This document shows positions 45,018-54,030 of a DNA stretch of 64,000 nucleotides, piece after piece (the first letter of the stretch is position 1; every line of letters starts with the position of its first letter). The stretch is from Sedimentibacter sp. SX930. Its GTDB lineage: Bacteria; Bacillota; Bacilli; Lactobacillales; Aerococcaceae. A model generated the notes under the pieces. It was not told the origin of the DNA, did no database searches, and worked only from the letters and a program-made list of their open reading frames with translations. Position numbers and translations under genes: made by a program. The stretch is from positions 124,001 through 188,000 of the forward strand of contig MUZD01000004.1 in NCBI GenBank assembly GCA_002155105.1. The letters run 5' to 3'.

Positions 45018-45899
45018 ATGATAACGTTGACAAAATTTGACCGCAGTGTCCTGCTGCTGAACCGCATTCTGATAGGGCTTCTGGTATTGATCACTCTATC
45101 GCCTTTGCTGTATGTATTGATTGCTTCCTTCATGGATCCCTTCATTCTCCGCTCGCAAGGCCTGAGTCTGAATCCTGCGAATTGGAGTTTGGATGGCTAT
45201 AACCGGGTGCTGAAGGATCCGGCAATCATAAGAGGTTTTGTGAATTCGATTTTCTATTCGTTCACTTACAGTGCATTGACCGTGGGGGTATCGATCTTGA
45301 CTGCCTATCCTTTATCAAGAAAAAAACTGGTAGGCAAACGACCGCTAACAATCTTTTTTATAATCACGATGTTCATAGGTGGCGGGTTGGTTCCTACTTA
45401 TTTATTAGTGAAAAACCTGGGCATGTTGAACACCGTCTGGGCAATTATCCTTCCAGGCTCAATCAATGTTTGGAACATTATCTTGGCCCGGACGTACTTT
45501 CAACAATTGCCCGCCGAGTTGGAGGAGGCAGCCATCATTGATGGCGCGAATGAACTGCAGATATTCTTTAAGATCATGCTGCCATTGGCGAAACCAATCA
45601 TTTTCGTGCTGTTCCTCTACGCTTTCGTGGGTCAGTGGAATTCTTACTTCGATGCCATGATTTACCTGAATGATGCAGACCTGCAGCCACTCCAAATTGT
45701 GCTACGAAAAATACTGATTCAAAACCAACCGCAACAAGATATGATCGGATCGGCGACTCAAATGGCGGAAATGGCTCAGTTGGCTGAACTGATCAAATAC
45801 TCAACAATCGTCATCTCCAGCTTACCGCTTCTGATCATGTATCCATTCTTCCAGAAGTACTTCGATAAAGGGATGATGGCAGGTTCACTCAAAGGTTAG
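45018..45899 (+). CDS. susT2: Sucrose/oligosaccharide ABC transporter permease 2 (YtcP-type)
   Basis: The second permease, 293 residues, about six membrane helices, with the EAA motif LEEAAIIDGANELQIFFKIMLPLAKPI (in parts EEAAIIDGAN, KIMLPLAKP). It pairs with the preceding gene to form the transmembrane channel. AGAGAGGAG lies before the ATG. The segment QNQPQQDMIGSATQMAEMAQLAE near the end is typical of YtcP-like permeases. Confidence 0.87.
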   Translation: MITLTKFDRSVLLLNRILIGLLVLITLSPLLYVLIASFMDPFILRSQGLSLNPANWSLDGYNRVLKDPAIIRGFVNSIFYSFTYSALTVGVSILTAYPLSRKKLVGKRPLTIFFIITMFIGGGLVPTYLLVKNLGMLNTVWAIILPGSINVWNIILARTYFQQLPAELEEAAIIDGANELQIFFKIMLPLAKPIIFVLFLYAFVGQWNSYFDAMIYLNDADLQPLQIVLRKILIQNQPQQDMIGSATQMAEMAQLAELIKYSTIVISSLPLLIMYPFFQKYFDKGMMAGSLKG

Positions 45900-45945
45900 G
45901 CAATACGCAACACAAAATAAATACATTATAAAGGAGAAATACAAA

Positions 45946-47559
45946 ATGAGAGTAAAATACCTTGGCACAGCACTATTATCCACAGCAACAGTTTTGACTT
46001 TAGCAGCATGCGGTTCTTCCGGCGGGGCCTCTTCCCCCGATTACGAATTGACCAATGTATCGTTCCCTTTGAAGGAAGAAGTGACCTTGAAGATGTCCAC
46101 TTCCAGTTCGCCATTGGCACCGGCTGATCCGAATGAGAAGTTGATCTTCCAGCGTTTGCAGGAGCAATCGGGCGTGCAAGTCGAATGGAAAAACTATTCT
46201 TCGGACTACATTGAAAAACGGAATCTGGACATTTCCAGCGGCGACTTGCCTGATGCCATGTGGAATGCTGGCGCCAGCGACTATGATCTGCTTTCCTGGG
46301 CGGAAGACGGCATCATCATTCCCTTGGAAGACCTGATCAATGAACATATGCCGAACTTCAAAAAAGTATTGGACGAAAATCCGGAATATTTGGCCATGGT
46401 CACAGCGCCGGACGGCCATATCTACTCCCTGCCATGGATCGAAGAATTGGGTCAGGATAAAGAGTCCATCCATACCGTAAATGATATTCCGTGGATCAAT
46501 GTGGATTGGTTGGAAACATTGGGCTTGGAGATGCCGCAAACAACGGAAGAATTGATGGTTGTATTGGAAGCATTCAAAACCCAAGACCCGAACGGCAATG
46601 GCAAAGCGGATGAAATCCCTATGTCCTTCATCAACGATGGCGGAAATGAAGACATGAAGTTCCTCTTCGGCGCATTTGGCATCGGTGACAACGATGATCA
46701 CTTGGTAGTCAATGATGACGGCACAATCGACTTTACTGCCGACAACGAAGAATTCAAAAATGGCGTCACTTATTTCAACGAACTGTACAACAAAAACCTG
46801 ATTGATGTGGAAGCTTTTGAACAGGATTGGAATGCCTACGTAGCGAAAGGGAAAGAGCAACTGTTCGGCGTGTATTTCTCATGGGATAAAGCCAACGTTT
46901 CGGGAGCGAATGATTCCTACGAGCCGCTTCCTGCACTGGCTGGTCCGAGCGGAGAAAAACATGTTACGCGTACGAACGGCTTCGGATTCAGCCGTGACCG
47001 TTTCGTAATCACAAGCGCCAACAAAAACCTGGAATTGACTGCCAAATGGGCTGATCAAATGTACGTGCCTATCCAATCTGTGCAGAACAACTGGGGCACA
47101 TACGGAGATGAGACGCAGCAAAATATCTTTGAATATGTAGAAGCTACCAATTCGTTGAAGCATCTGCCGTTGGAAGGCACTGCACCAGGCGAATTGCGCC
47201 AAAAAACAGAAGCTGGCGGACCTTTGGCAATCTTGGATGAATACTACGGAACTGTGACGACAATGCCTGATGATGCAAAATGGCGTTTGGATATCTTCAA
47301 AGACACTTACTTAGCAGATGTTCATAATCAATTCAATTATCCACGCGTATTCTTGTCATTGGAACAAGCAGACCGGATCGCTCAAATCGAAGCGGATTTG
47401 ATGCCGTTCGTCAACAGAAAACGTGCAGAATGGATCGCTAACGGCAAAATTGCCGAAGAATGGGATGCCTATGTAGAAGAGCTGAACCGTTTGGGACTGG
47501 AAGAATGGATGCAAATCAAACAAGATGCTTATGATACATACCTATCAAACAATAAATAA
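45946..47559 (+). CDS. susX: Sugar-binding lipoprotein of the ABC transporter (SusX-like)
   Basis: An extracellular solute-binding lipoprotein of 537 residues. The signal peptide ends in the lipobox LAAC (Cys near residue 22) followed by a Gly/Ser linker. The mature part is a large cluster-type binding fold (LDISSGDLPDAMWNAGASDYDLL). Its size fits LipO/YtcQ-type oligosaccharide-binding proteins. AAGGAG lies before the ATG. Substrate is inferred from the GH32 and fructokinase genes: sucrose or short fructo-oligosaccharides. Confidence 0.87.
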   Translation: MRVKYLGTALLSTATVLTLAACGSSGGASSPDYELTNVSFPLKEEVTLKMSTSSSPLAPADPNEKLIFQRLQEQSGVQVEWKNYSSDYIEKRNLDISSGDLPDAMWNAGASDYDLLSWAEDGIIIPLEDLINEHMPNFKKVLDENPEYLAMVTAPDGHIYSLPWIEELGQDKESIHTVNDIPWINVDWLETLGLEMPQTTEELMVVLEAFKTQDPNGNGKADEIPMSFINDGGNEDMKFLFGAFGIGDNDDHLVVNDDGTIDFTADNEEFKNGVTYFNELYNKNLIDVEAFEQDWNAYVAKGKEQLFGVYFSWDKANVSGANDSYEPLPALAGPSGEKHVTRTNGFGFSRDRFVITSANKNLELTAKWADQMYVPIQSVQNNWGTYGDETQQNIFEYVEATNSLKHLPLEGTAPGELRQKTEAGGPLAILDEYYGTVTTMPDDAKWRLDIFKDTYLADVHNQFNYPRVFLSLEQADRIAQIEADLMPFVNRKRAEWIANGKIAEEWDAYVEELNRLGLEEWMQIKQDAYDTYLSNNK

Positions 47560-47601
47560 CCATAAAGAAAATAAAATCAAATCCAAGAAATGAGGGGTAG
47601 C

Positions 47602-49101
47602 GTGAGCATCCAAAGTCAAACAGCCTATTCAATAGAGAGGGCCAACCGATACATAGCAGAAAATAAAGGGTCAGTGAATCCTCTTTACCGGAATCACTAC
47701 CATGCATCACCGCCAGTGGGCTGGATGAACGATCCGAACGGCTTCGTCCAGTTCCAAGGGGCGTACCACCTGTTTTATCAATTCCACCCGTATGATGCGA
47801 AATGGGGCCCTATGCATTGGGGCCACATGAAGTCGACGGACTTGATCCATTGGGAAGACTTGCCTGTGGCCTTGGCGCCGGATCAAGCGTATGACCGGTC
47901 CGGTTGTTTCTCAGGAAGCGCCATCGAGCGGGACGGAAAACTATATCTGCTTTATACAGGTGTGACCGAAGCCAATGAAGAAGGCGTCCATCACCAGGTG
48001 CAGTGCCTGGCGGTGTCGGAGGATGGTCTGCACTTCGAGAAAGTGCAGCAAAATCCGGTCATCCCGGTTGCGGCTTTACCGGCAGATGCTTCCCAGATTG
48101 ATTTCCGGGATCCGAAAGTTTTTGAACACGAAGGCATGTACTATACGGTAGTCGCCTCCAAAGCTGGCGACGAGACAGGGCAGATTTTGCTTTACCAATC
48201 TGCTGACTTGGTGGAATGGGAGTTTGCCTCCGTCTTCCTGAAGGGGAACAAGCAACAAGGGGTCATGTGGGAATGCCCGGATTTCTTCCGCTTGGATGGG
48301 AAAGATTGCCTGATCTTCTCGCCGATGCAATGGCCGCAGGATGGGGATGATTATCAGAATCTGAATGCGTCAGTATTGGCTGTCGGCGAGGTGGATTGGG
48401 CGACGAAACAGTTCCACCCGGAAAGTTATCAAGAGTTAGATCACGGTTTGGATTACTATGCTCCCCAAAGCCTTGAGGACGACAAAGGCAGAAGGATCTG
48501 CATCGGTTGGATGCAGATGTGGGGAAGAAATTTCCCTACAGATGAGCTGGGCCACGGCTGGACAGGATCGATGACGATCCCGAGAGAGCTGAAATGGGAA
48601 GATGGCAAGTTGAAGCAATATCCGATCGGCATCGTAGCGAACAGTGACAATCAGGGAGAAATCAGCCCGGTGCTCACGATGGCAGATGCCAAAGAAACAA
48701 TCCCTGGTATCGCAGGGGATTGCGGATTGCTGACGCTGAAAGTGGACACGTCCGAATTGGAAAAACTGTCCATCCATCTCCGTGAGAACGAGAACGAAAG
48801 AACAGTAGTGTCCTTCGACAAAGCAAAGAATGAATTGAGTATCGACCGATCCGCTAGCGGCATCGAACTGAAGGGGGAGGAAGCACACCCTCCTGTCAGC
48901 CGGAAAGTAGCATTGTCCGGAAAGAGCGATTATCTTGAACTCGCCATTTACCTGGACAGTTCGTCGGTTGAAGTGTTTGAGAAAAACGGCGAAGCGGTCA
49001 TGACCACAAACGTATATCCAACCGAGACAGCGACGGGCATCTCCTTTGAGTGCAGCGGCAAAGCGGTATTTGAGGAAGCAACTTTTACGCCCTTCATTTA
49101 A
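47602..49101 (+). CDS. susH: GH32 beta-fructofuranosidase / sucrose hydrolase
   Basis: Hydrolyses the beta-fructofuranosyl bond of sucrose or fructo-oligosaccharides. Without a signal peptide it is cytoplasmic. The 499 residues have the five-blade catalytic domain with the nucleophile Asp44 in WMNDPNG, the stabiliser in FRDPK and the acid/base Glu in WECPDFF, then a C-terminal beta-sandwich. GTG 47602 is favoured: GAGGGG lies just upstream, as before fliM; the in-frame ATG at 47590 lacks a ribosome-binding site. ABC uptake delivers unphosphorylated sugar, so plain sucrose is more likely than sucrose-6-phosphate. Confidence 0.92.
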   Translation: MSIQSQTAYSIERANRYIAENKGSVNPLYRNHYHASPPVGWMNDPNGFVQFQGAYHLFYQFHPYDAKWGPMHWGHMKSTDLIHWEDLPVALAPDQAYDRSGCFSGSAIERDGKLYLLYTGVTEANEEGVHHQVQCLAVSEDGLHFEKVQQNPVIPVAALPADASQIDFRDPKVFEHEGMYYTVVASKAGDETGQILLYQSADLVEWEFASVFLKGNKQQGVMWECPDFFRLDGKDCLIFSPMQWPQDGDDYQNLNASVLAVGEVDWATKQFHPESYQELDHGLDYYAPQSLEDDKGRRICIGWMQMWGRNFPTDELGHGWTGSMTIPRELKWEDGKLKQYPIGIVANSDNQGEISPVLTMADAKETIPGIAGDCGLLTLKVDTSELEKLSIHLRENENERTVVSFDKAKNELSIDRSASGIELKGEEAHPPVSRKVALSGKSDYLELAIYLDSSSVEVFEKNGEAVMTTNVYPTETATGISFECSGKAVFEEATFTPFI

Positions 49102-49155
49102 TCGGGTGTGCAGTTAGCTGTGCCGGACAAATATTTTAGGAATGAAGGAGACGTT

Positions 49156-50109
49156 ATGCGGAGAGTTTATACTATTGGAGAAATACTGATTGATTTTTTC
49201 CCGAGTGAAATCGGGGTGCCCTTGAAAGAGGTCCACGGTTTCACCAAACAACCGGGAGGTGCGCCCGCGAATGTCGCGGTGACTGTCAGCCGTCTGGGCG
49301 GGAACGCGTGCTTCATCGGCAAAGTGGGCCAGGATGCCTTCGGGGATTATCTGACCGATGTGCTCAAACAGAATCAGGTGGATACCCGTCACCTGTTCCG
49401 GACCGCTGAGGCAAACACGGCGCTGGCTTTTGTGTCGCTCCAGGAAAATGGGGAGCGCGAATTCAGTTTCTACCGCAATCCCAGCGCGGATATGCTATTG
49501 GACAAGGAAGAACTGAATGAGCTTGTTTTCACGGCTGCAGACATCCTGCATTTTTGCTCGGTCGATCTGATCGAAGCACCCGTAAAGTATGCGCATCTTG
49601 CGGCGCTGGAAAAAATGCAGCAGGCAGGTGGGACAATCGTTTTTGATCCGAATGTCCGCTTGAATCTCTGGCCGGATCCGGAAATGCTGAAGCAGACGAT
49701 CCAGCAATTCCTGCCGTATGCCGACATCCTGAAAATCAGCGACGACGAATTGGCCTTCATTACAGGCAAAGATTCGGAAGCTGATGGGCTTGCGGCATTG
49801 CTGAAGACGGAGCCGAAATTGCTGATCTTTACAAAAGGCAGCAAGGGAGCTGACCTGTACTTCAAAGGCGAGAAGGCCAGTGTGGAAGGGATCAGCGTCA
49901 AAGCGGTTGATACGACAGGGGCAGGCGATTCGTTCATCGGGGCCTTCCTCTATCAGATTGCTGGCAAGGATGCTTGGGAAGAATGCAGTTTGGATGAAAT
50001 ACGCGAGATGGGCACGTTCGCCAATCGTGTTGCCGCATTGGTGACGACGCGACCGGGCGGCATGCAATCCATCCCGACCCTGCAGGAAGTATTGAGCTTG
50101 GAAGTATAA
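49156..50109 (+). CDS. scrK: Fructokinase (PfkB family)
   Basis: Phosphorylates the fructose released by the GH32 enzyme to fructose-6-phosphate. The 317 residues carry the PfkB N-terminal glycine motif (KQPGGAPANVAVTVSRLGG) and the C-terminal signature with the catalytic Asp in DTTGAGDSFIGAF. ATG 49156 has AAGGAG six bases upstream; the ORF extension before it is not supported. It lies 54 bases after the GH32 gene and closes the operon before a 22-bp inverted repeat. Confidence 0.93.
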   Translation: MRRVYTIGEILIDFFPSEIGVPLKEVHGFTKQPGGAPANVAVTVSRLGGNACFIGKVGQDAFGDYLTDVLKQNQVDTRHLFRTAEANTALAFVSLQENGEREFSFYRNPSADMLLDKEELNELVFTAADILHFCSVDLIEAPVKYAHLAALEKMQQAGGTIVFDPNVRLNLWPDPEMLKQTIQQFLPYADILKISDDELAFITGKDSEADGLAALLKTEPKLLIFTKGSKGADLYFKGEKASVEGISVKAVDTTGAGDSFIGAFLYQIAGKDAWEECSLDEIREMGTFANRVAALVTTRPGGMQSIPTLQEVLSLEV

Positions 50110-50322
50110 TAAATGCAGCACTGAATTTAGGTTCATAAATAACCTGCAATAACAATGTCAGCAGGGAAATCAGTTCGAATCACAGGCAGAAAAGCCGCCA
50201 AAACTGACTTGATGGAGAATTTGTCCACAGTAACCTCAATATTTTCCATCAAAATCAATTTAACGGGGAACCTCGACACGAACTCGAACCCAAAAACAAA
50301 CAATTAGACATTCAGATCATCA

Positions 50323-50371
50323 AACCACAAGAAACCGGGCTGCCCTCAAGGCAGCCCGGTTTCTTGTGGTT
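50323..50371. terminator. Perfect inverted repeat between scrK and ftsH (terminator-like)
   Basis: A 22-bp perfect stem (50323-50344 with 50350-50371) has a 5-base loop CTCAA. No T-run follows on either strand, so intrinsic termination is likely but not textbook. Convergent genes on both sides suggest use in both directions. Upstream, 50110-50322 shows nothing else. Confidence 0.75.
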
Positions 50372-50389
50372 GGGGATCTGTTGAAGACA

Positions 50390-52264
50390 TTATTCCCCTA
50401 GTATCTTCATGAACTCCGCACCGGTGATGGTTTCTTCGACCAGCAGGAAGTGGGACAGCTCATGCAGCTTCTCGCTGTTTTCATTCAATATGGAAATGGC
50501 TTTTTCGTGAGCCTGCTTGATGATGTCCAGCACTTCGCGGTCGACCTGCTCGGCCATCCCGGAGGACACATTCATAGAAGTGTCGCCGCCCAAGTATTTG
50601 TTCGTCTGGGTTTCGATCTGCATCATGTCGAACGTGTCGCTCATCCCATAGCGCGTAATCATGGCGCGCGCCATCCGGGTCATCTGCTCAATATCGTTAG
50701 AGGCTCCGGTCGTGATGCTGCCGAAGACGATCTCTTCGGCGGCGCGGCCACCTGCCAAGGTGACGATTTTGTTGAACAGTTCCTGTTTCGTCATCAGCGA
50801 TTTTTCGCCTTCTTCGATCTGCATCGTGTAGCCCAAAGCACCGGAAGTGCGCGGAATGATGGTGATCTTGTGGACCGGCGCGGATTCCGTCTGTTTGGCT
50901 GCGACCAGCGCATGACCGATTTCATGGTAAGATACGATTTCCTTTTCTTTCGGTGAAATGACCGCGTTCTTGCGTTGGTAACCGGCGATGACGGTTTCCA
51001 CCGACTCTTCCAAATCACTTTGGGTGACGGCGTTGCGGCCTTCACGGACTGCTCGCAGGCCACCCTCGTTGATGATGTTCGCCAATTCGGCACCGGAAGC
51101 ACCGGATGTGGCGCGGGCAATCGTATTGTAGTTGATGGAAGGATCCATCTTGTAGTTCGTTGCATGCACTTTCAGGATGGCTTCGCGTCCTGCCAAGTCC
51201 GGCAGTTCGACCGGTACGCGACGGTCAAAACGACCCGGGCGCAGTAGGGCAGCGTCAAGCGATTCCGGCCGGTTGGTGGCGGCCAGGAGGATGATGCCTT
51301 TATTGGCTTCGAAACCGTCCATTTCCGCCAGCAGTTGGTTCAAGGTCTGCTCACGCTCATCGTTACCCCCGCCGTAGCCGCCGTTATCGCGTTTCTTACC
51401 GATCGTGTCGATCTCGTCGATGAAGACGATACATGGGGCTTTTTCGTTGGCTTCCTTGAAGAGGTCGCGGACTTTGGCGGCGCCGCGTCCGACGAACATT
51501 TCGACGAATTCGGAACCGGATATGCTGAAGAACGGCACATCGGCTTCGCCTGCGACAGCGCGGGCCAAAAGGGTTTTACCAGTTCCTGGAGGTCCGACAA
51601 GCAGGATGCCTTTCGGATTCTTGGCACCGATATCCTGGTATTTTTTCGGTTGATGCAGGTAATCGACGACTTCGCTGAGTGCTTCTTTGGCTTCGTCCTG
51701 TCCGGCGACATCCTTGAATGTTTTCGAATCGCCTGCCTTCACGTAGACTTTGGCGTTCGACTTGCCGAATGACAAGGCGCCACTGGCTCCGCCGCCCATC
51801 CGTTTCGCCATCTGTTTGCCTAATAGGCTACCCAATCCCCAGAACAGCAGGAGCGGTAAGACCCAAGAAACCAAGATGGAAAGGATCGGGGAGGCTTCAG
51901 TCGGGATGTCCTTGCTGAAGGTCACATCGGCTTCTTCCAAGCGGGTGACGAGTGTCGGATCATCGATCAGGCCGGTCATGTAGACTTGTTTGTCGCCCGC
52001 GTCATCGGTCGCTACGAAGGTGATTTGGGTATCCTCCAGTTTGACCTCGGATACGTCACCCGCCGATACCTGGTTCAGGAACGTGCTGTAGGTCACTTCC
52101 TCCACGCTTCGGTTCATGTAGCTAGGCAACACGAAATAGTTCAAAAACATCAGGACGCTCAATGCCATCAACAAGTAATAGGCTGTCGTTCTGCGTTTAT
52201 CGGGGTTTTCGTTATTCAAATTCAGATTCCATTTTCGATTGTTTTTATTTTTATCATCTGCCAT
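50390..52264 (-). CDS. ftsH: ATP-dependent zinc metalloprotease FtsH
   Basis: A membrane-anchored AAA+ protease that degrades misfolded membrane and regulatory proteins. The 624 residues show two N-terminal membrane helices (about 26-48 and 126-148) flanking a small extracytoplasmic domain, Walker A at 224-231 (GPPGTGKT), Walker B (CIVFIDEID), the second region of homology ([11 protein letters not shown]) and the zinc motif HEIGH at 447-451. Most FtsH proteins read HEAGH; the Ile variant keeps all zinc ligands. Coupling to a marR gene, rather than tilS-hpt, suggests a specialised second FtsH. Start GAGG spacing is good. Confidence 0.94.
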   Translation of the reverse strand: MADDKNKNNRKWNLNLNNENPDKRRTTAYYLLMALSVLMFLNYFVLPSYMNRSVEEVTYSTFLNQVSAGDVSEVKLEDTQITFVATDDAGDKQVYMTGLIDDPTLVTRLEEADVTFSKDIPTEASPILSILVSWVLPLLLFWGLGSLLGKQMAKRMGGGASGALSFGKSNAKVYVKAGDSKTFKDVAGQDEAKEALSEVVDYLHQPKKYQDIGAKNPKGILLVGPPGTGKTLLARAVAGEADVPFFSISGSEFVEMFVGRGAAKVRDLFKEANEKAPCIVFIDEIDTIGKKRDNGGYGGGNDEREQTLNQLLAEMDGFEANKGIILLAATNRPESLDAALLRPGRFDRRVPVELPDLAGREAILKVHATNYKMDPSINYNTIARATSGASGAELANIINEGGLRAVREGRNAVTQSDLEESVETVIAGYQRKNAVISPKEKEIVSYHEIGHALVAAKQTESAPVHKITIIPRTSGALGYTMQIEEGEKSLMTKQELFNKIVTLAGGRAAEEIVFGSITTGASNDIEQMTRMARAMITRYGMSDTFDMMQIETQTNKYLGGDTSMNVSSGMAEQVDREVLDIIKQAHEKAISILNENSEKLHELSHFLLVEETITGAEFMKILGE

Positions 52265-52274
52265 TTATGTTTGT

Positions 52275-52730
52275 TCAATCCTCTCGTTGTTGTTCGTTCA
52301 TTTCCTCTATCAGAAGCTGCAGTTCCTTGATGCCGGCAGAAATTTTTTCAAGCCGCTCTTCGGATACGCCTTCCATCAGCGAGCAGTATTTGCTTTCGAT
52401 ATCCTGCTCCATTTTCTGAAGGATCGCTTGGCCATTCGGAGTGAGTTTCAGCGTGATGAAACGCTCGTCGTCCGCGCGCCGCTCCCGCGTGAGATAACCT
52501 TGCTGTTCCAGTTTTTTGCAGATGGTGGAGACGTTGCCGTTGTTCATATCCATCACTTTCGCCAAACGGTTGAGTGACAGATCTTCGCTCAGCTTGATTT
52601 CCATCAAAATCCGCAATTGCAGCGGGGTGATGCAATAGTCTTTAGCGACCGGGCACGTCACGGTATCCTTGGAAACTTGGATGGTCCGCATCAGATCCCA
52701 GATCTCTTTTTTTAAAAAATCAATTTTCAT
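52275..52730 (-). CDS. MarR-family transcriptional regulator
   Basis: A 151-residue winged-helix regulator upstream of and probably controlling ftsH (10-base gap). The family core is clear: CITPLQLRILMEIKLSEDLSLNRLAKVMDMNNGNVSTICKKLEQQGYLTRERRADDERFITLKLTPNGQAIL, here in parts (QLRILMEI, NVSTICKKLEQQGYLTR, RADDERFITLKLT). An AAAGGAG ribosome-binding site precedes the ATG. Palindromic and direct AATAGTT motifs overlap its own promoter, pointing to autoregulation. Two Cys residues (near 20 and 27) could sense thiol stress; this is speculation. Confidence 0.92.
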   Translation of the reverse strand: MKIDFLKKEIWDLMRTIQVSKDTVTCPVAKDYCITPLQLRILMEIKLSEDLSLNRLAKVMDMNNGNVSTICKKLEQQGYLTRERRADDERFITLKLTPNGQAILQKMEQDIESKYCSLMEGVSEERLEKISAGIKELQLLIEEMNEQQRED

Positions 52731-52755
52731 TTTGAAATCCGCTCCTTTGCCGGAT

Positions 52756-52804
52756 AATAGTTGTGATGTAAAACTATTCTAAATCAAAACTATTCTTTGT
52801 GCAA
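52756..52804 (-). promoter_or_regulatory. Promoter and probable operator of marR-ftsH
   Basis: Minus-strand TTGCAC (52799-52804), 17 bases, TAGAAT (52776-52781). The inverted repeat AATAGTT-N9-AACTATT (52756-52778) overlaps the -10. The 11-base element AAAACTATTCT appears twice on the plus strand, 16 bases apart (52770 and 52786). This is the layout of a MarR autoregulated promoter. The region 52805-52935 beyond it shows nothing further. Confidence 0.75.
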
Positions 52805-52935
52805 GCGGTTCAACTTGTTCTTAAGCAAATCCTAAAGAATCATCCCCAGCAGGAATGATGTGAACCTACTATAGAGCTAGTGTGTGAAGAAAGCGTGAAG
52901 ATGATTGAAATTATTTCATAAGATGTGTTTGCGGC

Positions 52936-53110
52936 ATGTGCCGCTCGTGCCGTTCCCCGGAAGACAGCAGCCGGACGGGGCTTCAGCTCCGGCGAGGGCC
53001 CGCTCGTCGGAGGAGCACTCAAAAATTTTGCCCCACCTCCGGGGAGGACCGCTTCCCCGGAGGTGAGCATTCAGAATGTGGGGCGAACTCCGGCGAAGCC
53101 TGCGTTCACC
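52936..53110. repeat. GC-rich array of imperfect hairpins
   Basis: A non-coding stretch far richer in GC than its surroundings. Three similar hairpins stand in a row: CTCCGGCGAG with CTCGTCGGAG (about 52990-53016), CACCTCCGGGGA with TCCCCGGAGGTG (about 53033-53064) and CTCCGGCGAA with TTCACCGGAG (about 53087-53115). They are separated by spacers of about 20 bases that also resemble each other. A fourth, weaker fold lies at the left edge. It looks like a REP/BIME-type or degenerate MITE element. The ORFs through it on both strands look spurious. Confidence 0.65.
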
Positions 53111-53119
53111 GGAGGAAAC

Positions 53120-53173
53120 AAAAAAAACGCACGCAAACGATACAGCGGGACAGCCCCCGCGCGCTTGCGTGCG
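53120..53173 (-). terminator. Terminator of the XRE/membrane-protein pair
   Basis: Read on the minus strand, CGCACGCAA pairs with TTGCGTGCG, an inner GC stem extends it, and eight T follow. It lies 44 bases beyond the stop of the membrane protein gene. Confidence 0.85.
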
Positions 53174-53216
53174 ACAAAACATTCTGGTGGATATTAATTT
53201 GGTCCAAAATAAATGC

Positions 53217-53627
53217 TTATTGATCCCTGAAACGATTAGCGTACGTCAGCAGTCCATAAATAATCATTGAGACTACCGTACCGCTCATCAAAGCCAATAG
53301 CGGATGGACTTGCAGGAAAGCAAAATAGAAAAAAATAGTCGTGATAAGAAAAACGCCCAAACTAATGAAAATAATTTTTTTGTGGGTCATTTTTTCCTTG
53401 TCCTCCATGGGGCCACTGACATTCACAGATAGAACAATTAGCGTGTATGTGCCTATCGTAAAGACTGCCCAAAGCGGGTTACCATAAGTAAAGACGCCGC
53501 TTGTATCTTGTGACTTGATAATTTGATAAACCAGAAAAATCAGGATCGCTAAGTTTTGAACTATCCAAGCAATGCGTATGTTCATCAAATTCCTCAGGAT
53601 AAGCCGTTCATCTTTAATTTTTTTCAT
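53217..53627 (-). CDS. Small four-helix membrane protein paired with an XRE regulator
   Basis: A 136-residue integral membrane protein with four predicted helices (about 14-34, 47-66, 81-103 and 108-127 of the chosen start) and little polar sequence. I do not recognise a named family; small XRE-regulator plus four-helix membrane protein pairs recur in Bacillota and are of unknown role. ATG 53627 is preceded by GGAGA and overlaps the end of the regulator gene in another frame. Its tight coupling suggests the regulator and membrane protein act together. Confidence 0.75.
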   Translation of the reverse strand: MKKIKDERLILRNLMNIRIAWIVQNLAILIFLVYQIIKSQDTSGVFTYGNPLWAVFTIGTYTLIVLSVNVSGPMEDKEKMTHKKIIFISLGVFLITTIFFYFAFLQVHPLLALMSGTVVSMIIYGLLTYANRFRDQ

Positions 53628-53838
53628 CTTCTGTTTCTCCTTTCGATTGTTCGATCCAGAAAACGTCATCCAATGTTTTATTGAGTGCATAGCAGAGTTG
53701 AAGACAGAGTTTGAGCGAGGGGTTATACTCGGATTTTTCTATAAGACTTAAGGTTTGCCTTGTAATCCCCGCATAGTCTGCAAGTTCCTTTTGTGAAAGA
53801 TTTTTCTCTGTTCTGAATTTTTTCACATGATTTTCCAC
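53614..53838 (-). CDS. Small XRE-family DNA-binding regulator
   Basis: A 74-residue Cro/C1-type helix-turn-helix protein (KFRTEKNLSQKELADYAGITRQTLSLIEKSEYNPSLKLCLQLCYAL in parts; recognition region TRQTLSLIE). Proteins of this size consist of the DNA-binding domain alone and often pair with a membrane partner. The GTG start is preceded by GGAGAG at six bases. Its own promoter (53884-53911) is close. Likely an autoregulator of the two-gene unit. Confidence 0.9.
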   Translation of the reverse strand: MENHVKKFRTEKNLSQKELADYAGITRQTLSLIEKSEYNPSLKLCLQLCYALNKTLDDVFWIEQSKGETEDEKN

Positions 53839-53883
53839 TTGGCGCTCTCCTTATTGTGTAATATATATGTTCCTTATATGTAA

Positions 53884-53911
53884 ATTATATATTACTTTTT
53901 CTGTTTGTAAA
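53884..53911 (-). promoter_or_regulatory. Promoter of the XRE/membrane-protein unit
   Basis: On the minus strand TTTACA (53906-53911), 16 bases, TATAAT (53884-53889). AT-rich repeats between it and the GTG start could bind the regulator. Confidence 0.75.
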
Positions 53912-53978
53912 GTCATTTCAAAAGACCATTTATAGCTTGGCTAGTGTGCGAATGCTTCCTGTTGCCGCCACCGCTGTG

Positions 53979-53984
53979 TATAAT
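53979..53984 (+). promoter_or_regulatory. -10 box of the ogt gene
   Basis: TATAAT, with a poor -35 (TTCCTG, 17 bases upstream). Transcription from here would start near 53991, which excludes the ORF's upstream start codons and supports ATG 54022 or 54031. Confidence 0.55.
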
Positions 53985-54030
53985 GAAACAGAGAGATTTT
54001 ATGATTACGAAAAAAGGACTGATGACCAGT

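Noticed and set aside
52916-53270. ORFs on both strands through the GC-rich region
   Set aside because: High GC removes stop codons in all frames. Composition is unlike the neighbours and the hairpin repeats account for the sequence.
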